Assembly (NCBI GenBank): GCA_025677825.1
Contig: JAIXMO010000072.1
Span: 1-64,000 of the forward strand
DNA length: 64,000 bases
Reading direction: 5' to 3'
From: Helicostylum pulchrum
Lineage: Eukaryota > Mucoromycota > Mucoromycetes > Mucorales > Mucoraceae
The notes below the pieces were generated by a model, which was not told where the DNA came from, searched no databases, and saw only the letters and a program-made list of their open reading frames with translations. The translations under genes were made by a program, and so were the position numbers. Every line of letters begins with the position of its first letter. Position 1 is the first letter of the stretch. Shown in pieces: positions 21,019-32,874 of the stretch.

Positions 21019-22708
21019 CTCATTTTACTTACCATCTCTTTCTCTTTCTCTTTCCTTTTTCTTTTTTACTTATATACTGTATTACACTTTTTCTTCTTCT
21101 TCGTTATATATAATAATAAACACATATATACTAGCACATGTAATGCAAGGGACTTTTTTTTAGTAGAGTGGAAGAGGGGATGGGGGTTTATATAGAGAAT
21201 ACTAGAATCGTTTTATTGTTACTACTTTTACATCCTTCCTAATTTGCGTCTATACATAATATGTACATACAAATTGTATGTGCTTGTATATGCAGATATC
21301 AGACTCAAGACAGGTCGAGAACAATATATTACAAGAAGAGAAAAAATAAAATAACTGGATTTATCCCGTGAATTATATTTTAAATGAAACGAGTACCTGT
21401 TTTTTTTTGTTCCTTATATTACAACATAGTAATTAACGTTGCTCCTTATATGATATTAGTCATTATACAGAATTGATCACTTGCCGTATTATGTTTAAAT
21501 TGTGAGAACTTTTTTTTCTTCTATTGGACAAATAGACTTTCTCTTGTACTTATGTCACGTTTATAACGGAGAAACGTTTTTATGGTGCGCTAGCTTGTTC
21601 CTCGTGGTACATTTAACCCGTTTGATGACAAGTAAAATTGTGGCTCTGCTTGTGTCTTTTTATTGTTGTTGTTGTTGTTGTTGTTACAAAGATGTTATAG
21701 TTAGCGCAATGGAAGGCTTTAGAAAAATAAATAATACTTGTACTATAAAACAACTAGTATTAAAACTGAGGAATAACTGATTTTTTTCTTCCGTAATAGT
21801 GTATATACTGCGATGCTATGTATCACTCGTCAAAGCACTAGATAATGTGCTCTGCTTACTTATATGAGTCAAACTTTATCTGTTGAAATAATCATCCAAC
21901 TCTCTACTAATCAACTATTACCAATATATCCGGAATTTGCCTTTTATGAAACTAACTCAGCAATCAACTAAAAGTGGTACAAGTTATTCTGTTCCGGCTT
22001 TCTACCACATTTGTATCAAGTATTAATACTTTCTTTATAAGACTGTTTTTAGTAACGTTTTTTTTTTTGTTTTTTTTTTCCTTCTTGATATGCTTTTCTT
22101 ATACAATAATACTTGTATGATACGAGCTTAGGTTTGCTAGAAAATTAAAAGATTCTCAAGTATAATTGACAATTATATAAACACCTCGTGCAACATAAAT
22201 ATCAGATCATCGATTTCATCAATATATAAAAAGTGTATGCATATGTATTGAATATATTAATGTGAGAAAATAGAGTGTCTTTTTAAGAAAAGTGTGGAGA
22301 AAAAAGAAAAAACTAGCAAGTGAAAAGATGATCTTTTTTATGTATCATCTGATAATTCTGAGTGTTAATAACCAGTAAAAGTTGTCACTCTTTAATGGCG
22401 TGAGTTTTTTTTAAGGTACCTGACTTCAAGCTCAAAAAATTGACAGAAAAAAATATGAAAAAGATGAGGTGAGAATGTATTGTCCAATGAAATCCATTTA
22501 TTACATAAATACATCTAAACAAAAAAGCAAAATAAAAGTGGCCTGTTGTGTGTATTACCCCAGCTCCCCGAAGCACATGAACCATTTTTTTTTTTTTTTT
22601 TACATTTAAAAAACATAGATTTTTTTATTACCTTCTTCTTTCCTTGTATATACATTTTTATATTATTTTCAAACCATTTACTTTATTCTTTAATTATAAA
22701 AAAAGAAT
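21019..22708. other. Intergenic region, probable SREBP promoter
   Basis: About 1.7 kb without a convincing gene. The first 150 bases are T/C-rich (likely 3' UTR of the membrane protein gene). A (TTG)n run lies at 21665-21683. The region has several T9-T18 runs; the SREBP gene begins directly after a T18 run and an AT-rich leader. I saw no clear sterol regulatory element. Confidence 0.55.
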
Positions 22709-25700
22709 ATGCTCCAAGAATTAACCGATTTAGATTTTGACACATATTTCGATGTCGCTTCAAATCAACAGCAACAAAACCGTGATATATTATATCATGA
22801 TGACTCACAACAACAACAACAACAACAAAATAACAGTAGTAACTCACTAAGTTCATTATTAAACAGCAACAATAGACAAGCATACCAATATACATCACAG
22901 CAACAAAATTTCAATCTCTTTGAGTGGGATTTAAACCCTCCATCACATCAACAATCCTCTCCAATGCAAATATCTCCTCTAAGTTCTCCTCAATCATCCT
23001 CCGATGGTTATACATCTCATACATTATCTCCACAAATAATCAATAGTCCACCTTTATACACTGCATATAAAAATCAACACATTAAAGAGGAAGCAAATAA
23101 AGCATTAGAAAGTTTCTTTGCTAAACGATCAATATATTCTTCATTGAATCATTTACATAATGTACCTGGTATTAACATACCAACAACCCCAATTAACGAA
23201 CATCCCCCTATCACAGCAGCAAATTTACCTTCTCCTCCACTTGATAACCCATTATCTGGTGCATTCTCTGCCATTGATCAATGGTGTCAATTAAAGGGTA
23301 AGCCAAAAAAAAAAATAGTTATAAAAAAAAATTAACATCAAAAACTTTTTTATAGAGCAAGATGTTGTTATTCATCCACTTGATATCAAATGTGAAGAAC
23401 ATGAAACTAGACATTGGAGAAAAACATCAACTAGACACCAACAATTACAGCAACCTCAATCAAACATTTTAGATCGTCCTGAGCCCGGAAAGCAATTAAA
23501 AAAAGTAGCCCATAACGCTATTGAAAGACGTTACCGTAACAACATTAATGATCGTATTCGCGAATTAAAGAACGTTGTGCCAGCCCTTTACAAGGCTCGT
23601 ATTAGAGAAAAGGGAGAAGCTGATGATGATTCCAGTGCTGGTGACTCTGGTGATGAACAAGAAGAAGCAGTAATTGTCGAAGGTGTTGAAGTAGCCAAGA
23701 AATTAAATAAGGCCACCATCTTGAGAAAGGCAACTGAATACATTCAATTCTTAAAAAACAGCAATGATACAACTGAACAAGAAAACCAAATCCTTCAACA
23801 AATTATTGCTCAAATGCCTGGTGGTAATGATGTCTTGACTCGTTTTCTCTGTCAAAAAAGAGACTTTGAAAAATCTGAGCAAGATAGATTAACTCAAGAA
23901 CGTCGTGACGCACAAGAACGTGAAAGAACTGAAAGACAACGTATTCTTCGTGAAAGAGCTGCTCAAAGAGCTGCTTTAGCTCAGTTATTACCAAAGCCTG
24001 AAAGAAGACCTTATCGTCGTAGGCAATCTTCTAAAAACAATGCCAAGCCAACAAAGAAAACCTCTGTATCATCTGACGATGGCAACAACAAGATGTTTAT
24101 GGCCGCTTTTATGTGTATCGCCTTCTTTTCTGCTTCTCCCACCACAACTACCCTTGGGAACAATTTACCCCATTCATTTGGTTCTCATGATAATCAAACA
24201 ACTAATACACGCTCATTCAATCATCCAATTTCTGCCCCTTCCATTGACTTATGGTACGTTAAATATTTAACTTTACATATAACTTAATTTTTACTAATTT
24301 TATTTTATTTATCTTTAGGCATATTTTTCGTTATACCCTTTATACAGTCGGCATCTTATATATTTGTTTCATCCCACTCCTCCTTCGTTGGCTTCGTCCT
24401 CGCGCTGTCAATAGACCCAACAAATGTGTTGATCATCACCACTATGCTAATGAAGTTCCTACAGCTTGGAGTCGCCTCTACACCAATCTTATTTCTATCG
24501 TTAACAAATCTACTAGTACAGTTAAATCAAACAACAATACTAGCTCTATCTCCATCTTATCTACCATCTATGATATTATCCGTTACACTCTTTCTCTTTT
24601 CATTCCTAGCTTCTTATTGGCTTTCTTTCACAAGAATGCTAAACCTGTTGGCTGCCCCGAAGAACTTTCTTATATCGGCGCATGGATCCGTCTTAATGAA
24701 GTAGAATGTTTAGGAGGTAAAAATAAAAAAAAATCATAAAATAATAAAAAAACATCTTTTTTTTTCTGCCTACTTTTTCATTTTTAACATATTGAATTTG
24801 TTGTAACTAAAAATATTATTATTATCATTGGTACACTTTAGGTAATCCTGATATTACTCGTCTTGGTATGTTACACTCTTGTGTTGGCATGTTGGCTCAA
24901 TTAAAAAAGATGAAACGTGATGAAAAGCATATTATGTACTGCGAAGAAAACACCATGGCTCGAGTTTATGCAACTACTGCTATTCAACTTGAGCTTTGTT
25001 TACCCGCTTCTCTGTCATCTGTTATTGTTCCTTATTGTTGGAAACGCGTTATTAATGCCATGGACAAATCTACTGAAGAAAAGAAACACGACCAACAATT
25101 AATGTCTAATCAATGGCTCAGTTCTAATTGTCATAACCAGGTGTTACAGATTCTTTCTATTCGAAACGGATTTACAAACAACGACGACGGAAGTTGTTGT
25201 CGAAATGTTTTTTACTCATTTGTGCTTCCTTATGTTACATCTCCGTTGGATTTGGTACTTTATTGGCATCAATTAAGCAACTTGCAAGACTGTTGGTACT
25301 CGTATTTAAATGGTACGAGACCTGTTTTTAGCCAAAAACAATTAAATCATGTGCTCTCTGTTTCTGCTACCACTACAGCTCCCGGTCATATGTTACAGTG
25401 GTGGGTTCGTGTTGGTTTAACTCTTCAATCGCTTAGCAACAATACCGGTACTGAACACGAAGATAATTTAGATGCTCTTGCCGAATATACTCGTACTAAA
25501 GTGCCTCAAGTCAACAACCACCCTTCTTCTAACCTGTTACGTCGTCATCAAACCATGATATATCACATGTTAGAAGCCGCTACCGCTTTGCAAACCAACG
25601 TTAACTCGGACCAAGTTCCATATTATCTTAAAAAAGCCGCTAAAGATAGAGCCGCTTCAATTGAATGTATCCAACAAATTGCATCATCTACTCAAAACTA

Positions 25701-25977
25701 CGAAGCCAGTGTGCTTGTGATTTCAACCCTCGCCGTTCATTTGCGTACATTAAAAGCACTTATTATTCATCAACAAAAGACTTCTTCTCCCGCAAAAAGA
25801 TTATCTGCTGGCGGTCCAAAAATTTTACTTGCCCATCATGCCTCGGTCTATATTGCTGAATTAAGAGATCAAGTCATGCAAGATATGAAATCTTCCTATA
25901 CAAAGACATTATCTGCTAAATGCCGAAACCATATTCAATCTTATATCTATCAAGCAGATGATACTCTCAGTCTTTAA
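22709..25977 (+). CDS. SRE1: Sterol regulatory element-binding protein (SREBP), bHLH-zipper with membrane anchor and DUF2014 tail
   Basis: Four exons (22709-23297, 23356-24253, 24319-24716, 24842-25977) give 1006 aa. The N-terminus is Q/N/S-rich. The bHLH starts near residue 246 with 'AHNAIERRYRNNINDRIREL'; the Tyr in E-R-R-Y-R is specific to SREBPs and allows binding to sterol elements. The loop is long and acidic. Two hydrophobic segments follow, near residue 442 ('FMAAFMCIAFFSASP') and residues 497-520 ('LYTVGILYICFIPLLLR'), and the remainder is the long C-terminal region (DUF2014) that holds the factor in the ER and binds Scap. It should be released by proteolysis when sterols or oxygen fall. 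All splice junctions keep frame. Confidence 0.93.
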
Positions 25978-26539
25978 AAATACTATTATTACCCTCATTT
26001 TTTTTTTATAATAACATATATACCTAACCCCCATTACATTTATTATCCCTCATACTATTTTTTTATCAAGTATCTGTTTTGTAACATATTCTTTTACCCC
26101 TTATAATACGTTTCCTTCCTTTTTTTTTTAACTATATATAGTTATTACACACAATCTCATTCTTGACAAAAAAAAATATCTAAAAAAGTAAAGCTTTTAA
26201 ATCATACGATTTTTTTTTTTCAAGCTACTTCTTTTTTTGGGCACTTCGATTAGATTTATTCCCCCGCACACTATTTTCCTATACGAACAATAAAAAGTTT
26301 TTTTCAAAAATAGATAAATAAAAAAGTAATGTTACATTTAACTTTTTTTAGAACCCTGCGATGGTAAATCGAGGTACTTTTAAGCGAATTTTAATGTGAG
26401 GTTTTTTTTAGGGTAAATACGGGTCTTATTTGTAGGAAGGAATAAATCCAAATACTAGATAAATTGAAAGTCACAAGATTAGAAATTTGATTGGGTCTTG
26501 ACGTTACCTAATTATTCCTTAGTTGCATTGCAACTGGCT
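25978..26539. other. Intergenic region, 3' side of SREBP
   Basis: About 560 bases, T-rich with several T8-T10 runs and possible poly-A signals (AATAAA at 26289). No coding potential seen. Confidence 0.55.
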
Positions 26540-29500
26540 GTTCTTCTCTTCTTCACAGAAGGAAGATGCGATTGTTTTGAATTTCTCAGTATCAAATTGA
26601 CTGATTTTGGTAGGAGAAAAACAAAGAATTGGAGCACCAAGTATAACGGAGGAAAGCCCCGATAAACCTATGGCCAAAGATGACAGGGCATCTCGGGACT
26701 TTGTAGCCCTTCCGTTTCACAGAGACGCATCCGGGGTTGATACACATCAAACTGCCTTTAGTATATCTTCTTGTTATCTTGCCATCTTTTTTTTCAATAA
26801 GTAATAGGTGCTCCAAATGTTGGAAACAATAGACACAAGTCTGCGATTTCATGTGTTCGTTGGTGATACAGACATTCCCTCTATTTCCACGCATTATTTC
26901 CAGCCACTTTCCAACTCCTGTTCCTCTGTCTCCAACAAATTGTACAACCTTTTTCCAATCTATTAGACCATCAAAATTAGTTGATTTTCCAAAAAAATAT
27001 AATTATGCCAAGTTATATTGTATTATGTTACCTCCTCCTGATACTATCTTTCTCCTTTCACTGTCAACCAGTTTATCCAGAAACCTACTTTTTTTAATCT
27101 CGTTTGCTCTCAACAAGCTTGCTCTTTTTTTAGAAGAATAAAACTTTTGCAACCGATCAGATTTGCTAGCATGCAAGTTAAAGGCATTTTGATATTGTGA
27201 CAAGGCGGTGTTGTTTACCGTCACGGGTGACTTTGACAATACATCTTCTACCTTAGACACTTCTTTTCCTTCTTCGGTATGCTTTTTCGCTCTCTCTAGT
27301 TTCTTCCTGGCCTTACGGTGGGAGCAACCAACATCAATATCTGCAGAATTAATTACCTGGTTTTGTTGAGGTAAGTCCAGATAATTTATGTGGTCTTGAA
27401 TATCGATGTCTAGTTCTTCCAAGACTTGGTAACGGTTATATAGTTCCGAATGAAACTTGAATCTATCTAATGTAAACTGTGTCGTAGTCGACATGTTTAT
27501 AATTCCATTGTTGGTACCGGAAAAGGAAAAAGATTTATCAACCTCTGACAAACGACATTCTTCCGCCTTATACACACCGCGTGTCTCGCCCGTAAGTATA
27601 CAAACTGATTCTTCTTCTTTGGCAGACCCAGCAGACTTTTCCTCTAGTTTCTTATCAAGCTAGCTTTTATAACGAATGACATTCCTTTTGTAGTAAAGTT
27701 CTTCATTCAATGTAGCTTTACTAGATTGACATACTTGAATAGCTTGATACGCCTCTTGTCTTTTTTTCTTGGTATTTTTGAGTCTGGTTATCAGATCATT
27801 ATTGCTATTGTCATCCTTCAATTTAGCCTTGCCTGTCTTTATATCTACAGTCAGCTGCATCACCAGAACAGACTTATACAAGTTGCATAACTCTTCCTTC
27901 AAGTTGTTGTTTTTATTCTGAAGAGTATCAACCGCTTGTTTCAAATCAGGAAGATCCTTTTTATTTTCTTCTATGACTACATTATTATTCAAAATACGAG
28001 ATATATAACTAGTAGGTTCTTTTTCAGCAGTAGCACCGACTTTTTGACTGGTTTGGAGCCCAATACTTTATAGACTTTCATACCTGGTAATATCTTGATG
28101 ATTTGAGAAAAGGTAAGCTTGTATGACTCACAATTTTTCTTGATTTGTACCATATCGATACTGAACAAAACACAGTATCCTTATTTGATCGCGCGTATTC
28201 GATAGAATCAATCTTTTTTATTAAAATCGGCAATACTAAGAGCATTAGGCTCTGATGTTAACAACTGATATAATGATGGGGTATTGATTTCCAGTGCTTG
28301 AAGCTTTATTGGTTGTGGTGTAGGGAAAAGTGAGCGGGTAAATTTTGTATAGCCTGTGTTATGTAATATACCGTTTGCTAGTAAACAGGAAGGTAGCTGA
28401 TAACCGATTACAAAACGTTTTTTCTTATCAGGTATATACGGCTTCAACGTTTAAATCAACAGGTTTACAGTTGTCACCTCCTTTTCGGTTGCATCCGGGA
28501 TCTCCTTTTGTACATCTTCTACAGTAGTAGGCTCTTCAGGAGAGAATAAGAGATGCTTAGTCACTGACTTTAGACACTTTATACGTGAGCGAAAATATTC
28601 ATTGTCAGGCTTATTTACGTCGGAGAGATCCTACAAAGCATGCTTGTTAATTATTTTTTGGTTAAGTGAGTAGAAGCTATATCTTACCAACTAAATACCT
28701 GCTTCCTTATCTGTAACTGTACTGGTGGGAGGCTACAAGATATGATTATTAACACAATATATATAATTTAAAAAAAAAAAATTTCATCTTACCGAAATGT
28801 TCTTATGCGTCTTGAGACTTCTGAAAAAGTCAATCCTCTGTTCATTTTTGCTGATTTGACTTTTGTATCTTTCCTGCTTTTCTTTTTCATTTTCATTTTC
28901 CATCTGCAACTTCTGCTACCACTTTCTTTTTTTTTTTTTTGTACTCTCTACTGATCAAACTTCTACGGCGATCAGAGCTGACCGCTGATGTATCAATCTT
29001 AGTCTCGTTCTTTTTTTCCCCAGAAATATATGAATTGCAGCTATTAGTTCTATTTCCAGCCAGGTGCAGTTTTAGCAATACGTTAAGCAAGAGATCAAAG
29101 AGCTTTGAAAAGGTCTTGGTGTCGCTCCACGTATTCTTGACATTCGTGACGATTTGATTCAGAATACTGGCTTTTTCTTCTTGTCTCAGTACTGTACTGT
29201 AAGAATGTTTTGTAATTCCACTCAAAGCTAATTGGTCAAACAAGAAAAATTTCCAAAGGATGCCTTTCCAGGTTTTTTTGTTGGGCACCTGAGCCAAATA
29301 AATGAGAGTTGATCAGAGACAAGTGTTGATCAGTGAACAAAACTTCTAGCTCTCTTTGATACTCGCCCGGAATATTATGGGGGAGTGGTAATGATGAGAA
29401 TACAGGTTTTATATCATTCTTTCGGATAATTCATCAGGAAGCAATTGCAATACATTGTACCCGCGAGATGTTTCAAGACTTAAATCACCATTGTTATCAA

Positions 29501-30000
29501 CAAAAGTCAAGGTCATCAAGACTATAGCCATATAATTTACCATGAATAAAAAGTGGGCGTGATGATCACTTGCATTCTTAAGAGATGCTTCCAATTTAGT
29601 TTTGACTACGTTCTCTATTTCCTCAGGAAAATCTTTTCGCAAACCTTTCTTTGTTGAAATAAAAATTGTCCTGTACTGTTCTTCAACATGAGCAGTACCT
29701 GGGCCTGGTTGAACTGAAGAGGAAGGGGGTTCTTCTTTCCTGAATGAAATATTTCTTTCTTTGAGCTCTCTGGCAATCGAGTCGAAGTACTCATTGACAT
29801 AATCTTTCCACAAATTTATAGGTAGTTTTGTAGCATTGTTTTCTACAAAATTTCTCATTACGGGAAGCCCCAAACCAGCAAAAATCGCAGCGTTTGACAT
29901 TATTCCGTTTGGAAGCCTTGCTTTACTTGATAAGTCTTCCTTCGCTTTCAATAAATCAGCTTTAAGATTCTTGCTGTTTTTATCTTACTTAAGATCGCAG
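26540..30000 (-). pseudogene. Long decayed Fanzor-like (TnpB superfamily) nuclease gene, copy A
   Basis: Minus-strand fragments in order. N-terminal part 29951-29405 ('GIMSNAAIFAGLGLPVMRN', 'HHAHFLFMVNYMAIVLMTL'), then a frame change into 'VFSSLPLPHNIPGEYQRELE'. Next 29297-28893, and 28447-28208 ('IKLQALEINTPSLYQLL'). A spacer 'LTFSQIIKILPGMKVYKVLG' lies near 28120. A coiled coil occupies 27992-27590. The nuclease core: RuvC-I-like 'FSFSGTNNGIINMSTTTQFT' (about 27520), RuvC-II-like 'VVQFVGDRGTGVGKW' (about 26940), a zinc ribbon with 'TCVYC' and 'MCINPGC' (26850-26740), and in a shifted frame RuvC-III-like 'SRDALSSLAIGLSGLSSVIL'. Frameshifts and stops make it non-functional; the expected RuvC-I Asp is Asn. 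The same motif order is seen at 57-58.6 kb. Confidence 0.75.
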
Positions 30001-31143
30001 TAGTTAGATATAAAATTTCGCATTGAATTGTCAAAGCACGTAAGATAAGCAGGATCATTGTTATGCTGATGTTTGGTTCTTTTTGCAAAGTCTTATTGTG
30101 ATGATTCTCCAGCACTGAGCCTTCGCTTATTTGATAGTATCGGTACTAGTGTCTGCTTATCTTCAGCAAACATACTCGTTTGCCTTTTCTTCTTTGAATT
30201 ACGCATTCTACACTTATAGAGTTAAGTTTATTGAGCGTACAAATGTACATCTCTGTATAAAATCTTACCTTTACCAAAAACTATAAGTGGTCAAGTGAAT
30301 GTATAAAATAAGAGGAAATAGATAATTTTTAAAAAATAATATTGATGAAAAATATATTTAACATACAGCACTAAAGCAAAGCTGATCGATTATTATATAT
30401 ATAAACTTTTTTTTTTTAAAAATGACCGAGCAATTGACGATATATTAAAAACTGACTTGTATCAATCTTTAACAGGAGGAGTCGAAAAATAGTTTCAAAG
30501 GCATTGTAAATTGTATATGTATGTTTTTATTACAAGAGGACTTCTAGTTGATATTATGCTTTATGAATAAAGTATATAGAACGTCAACGCAGTGATATTT
30601 TTTTGTACGTATATTTATCAAAAAATGATATGTTGACTATGCCCACGGAAATATTTCCTTACTTTTCATCGAAAAAAAAACATTGGTTATGTGCACAATA
30701 AAAGGGTCTCTCAATGGTCTAATAGAAAAACCAAAAACGTCTTAGCTATATTACTTAGTTTAAACAAACTGATGTTGTTCCTTTTTTTTTTCCTCTGCGT
30801 ATGTTACATGATAAAAAACATCTTCCAAATACAGGCACCACTCCGAAATTCACGATTCGTTACTAAAAAAAATTAACTAATTTTTTGCCAAGCCTTTTTA
30901 CAAGTACGAAACAATTCATGTAAAGCTTAAATGTTTTTATTGTGCATAGTCATACTTTTTTACACACTATATTACGTTCTTAAACTATCATATATATTAT
31001 AAAGACTTACCTATTATTTTCAAATAAACTCGCACGGAAGGCTAGGATTTCTAAAATTAGTTGCTTATATTTATTAAAAAAAAAAGCCTACGTTTGTCTT
31101 GCTGGACGAGCAAGCGAATCTCTCAATGATTGAAGTTGGTTAT
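30001..31143. other. Intergenic region, no gene recognised
   Basis: About 1.1 kb of AT-rich sequence between the nuclease relic and the SWIM fragment. The first 250 bases may still be relic N-terminus (minus strand, 'S-x-x-R-x-T-S-M-F-A-E-D-K' near 30190-30150). Nothing else could be supported. Confidence 0.5.
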
Positions 31144-31745
31144 CTATATCCGCAACAAGGACTTAATCCTGGTTGGTATTTCTACTGGTAACTCTCTGGA
31201 CACTTTTTTGAGCAAAACACAGTATTCTTCCACGTTTTCGGCATAAGCTGAAATATAACTAGATTTATCGTCAATACCGTTGTTGACGATAGGTGCCTGG
31301 GCAATGCTTACTATCTTCCGAACGGAGAAGGGGATCGCCATAATTCTCGAAACAAGGAACATATGCTTGCAAATACCGATGGAATCAGGGCATGAGCAGG
31401 AGCGAACATGGTTATTTTCAACCGAGATTTGATAAATGTTATCACGAGTGGCGTTAGGATCGTGATTTTCGTGTTTCCAAAAGTACTTAAAAAAACAGAG
31501 CCAATAATTCTCTTTACAATACTTAATTTTGCAGGACAACCAACTTTGATAGAAGGCTTAACCTGTCTTTTTTTTTCTTCTTCAGACGTATTGTATATTT
31601 TTTTAGGCTTGCTAGAATGATCACAAGAATAATATGAAACGACTTCTTTGTCTGTATTTTTTTCTGTCTTCGTGCAGACCCAGACAGCATGCTTAGAGCT
31701 ATTGTTTTCTAACCATTCTTTAAAAACATTTTCATTTTCAAACAA
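31144..31745 (-). pseudogene. SWIM zinc-finger fragment, Mutator-like (MULE) transposase relic or domesticated piece
   Basis: Two overlapping minus-strand frames. The first (31745 onward) reads 'FKEWLENNSSKHAVWVCTKT', then 'SIKVGCPAKLSIVK'. The second (31539-31144) reads 'KYFWKHENHDPN', 'YQISVENNHVRSCSCPDSIG' and 'ICKHMFLVSRI'. The C-S-C-x(6)-C-K-H pattern is a SWIM zinc finger, and an N-terminal zinc DNA-binding module with H-x-N-H-D-P is common in MULE-type transposases. The DDE catalytic domain that normally separates them is absent, and a frame change lies near 31530. It could be a deleted transposase or a small host protein broken by one frameshift. Confidence 0.6.
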
Positions 31746-32874
31746 TTGAATCTAAGGATGTTCGTTATAAGTGGATACTTCGCGAACGAGTGGCATATGT
31801 ATTTTTTGTAAATGAAGGTTGGTGTGCCCCAGGTGCCAGGTATTTTGTGACAGGGAAAAAGTATAAGATATAGTGTCATAGTGTATGGAAAGGGGCGGGA
31901 AATTAACTCTAATGCGCGGTTATTTTTTCTATGAACTTACTTTGGCCCTACTACCGAAAACTTTGTTTTACCATATACGTTCTCCATACAGAAAGCGAGA
32001 CAAATGTTTGTATAAATAAATTAAAACTAAACATATCTAATAAGAGTTCTAATTTGTGTTTATAGCCAGTATGAGAAGTTTTTTAGTAGTTCCCTCTCCC
32101 CTTTTCTCTTTAAAGAAAAGAAAACAGAGGTAGAGTTTCCCCACTCAAAAAAAAAAAAAAAAAAATCACAACTGATTGGTTTAGAGTGTCAGGGAAAGCC
32201 ATGATCGCTGTCAGGTGCGAAAGAAAACTGCAGCTGCAGCCTTAGCCAAAAGAAGAGTGAGTAGCACAACAAGCTATTACAATACCCGCCACCAAACTGA
32301 ATGTCGAGTTTCAAAATATCGTCTTGAGCAATATTAGGCAATGTCGACCAGTCGAATTGCAGAGAAAACAGCAATGTGTATTACAAATGTTGTAGAGATT
32401 AGAAGACATGAGGTGAAAGAAGGTTAATTGGCACTGTTAAAAAAAATTAATCGGGTACCACCATGCCACGTTTGAATCTCCGAATAGAGACCTCGTTAAT
32501 GGTAACATATAGTAGCAAATACAGCCGTATTTTGCGTTCTGCAGATAACCAAGACCTACAAATGTAATCCTAATCATAATCTCTAACGCGTTATTTATTC
32601 TATTGTGTTTAAAGTTGGGGCACAATCAATAGCGTTTAAAAAAGTTGGGACAAGTTGCAATAAAAAAGTAATTCACTTTTTACTAACTTTGAAACTCTAA
32701 TAAATAATGTTATTGCTTGGTGTAAGTACTGATAATAGATAGCCCTGTTAAATAACTACTCATAAAATAAACGGACAAGTATAAAAAGTCGTAGAAAATG
32801 TAACCAAACATAAAATAGTTTTTTATTATTATTAAAGAGTCTAAATTTTTATTACTCCACGAAATGTTAACCAG
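31746..32874. other. Intergenic region, no gene recognised
   Basis: About 1.1 kb. It holds an A22 run near 32144-32165, and two minus-strand ORFs of about 60 codons (32189-32374, 32437-32625) with no motif. Some GC-richer sequence at 32190-32350 stands out from the surroundings and could be an old coding remnant. Confidence 0.5.

Noticed and set aside
26540..30000. Idea that the long relic is a functional RNA-guided nuclease gene
   Set aside because: Frame changes and stops occur in several places, and at least one is needed between the zinc ribbon and RuvC-III; splicing cannot explain all of them.
32189..32625. Two minus-strand ORFs of about 60 codons in GC-richer sequence
   Set aside because: They might be coding remnants, but no family could be recognised and the frames do not join with sensible splice sites.
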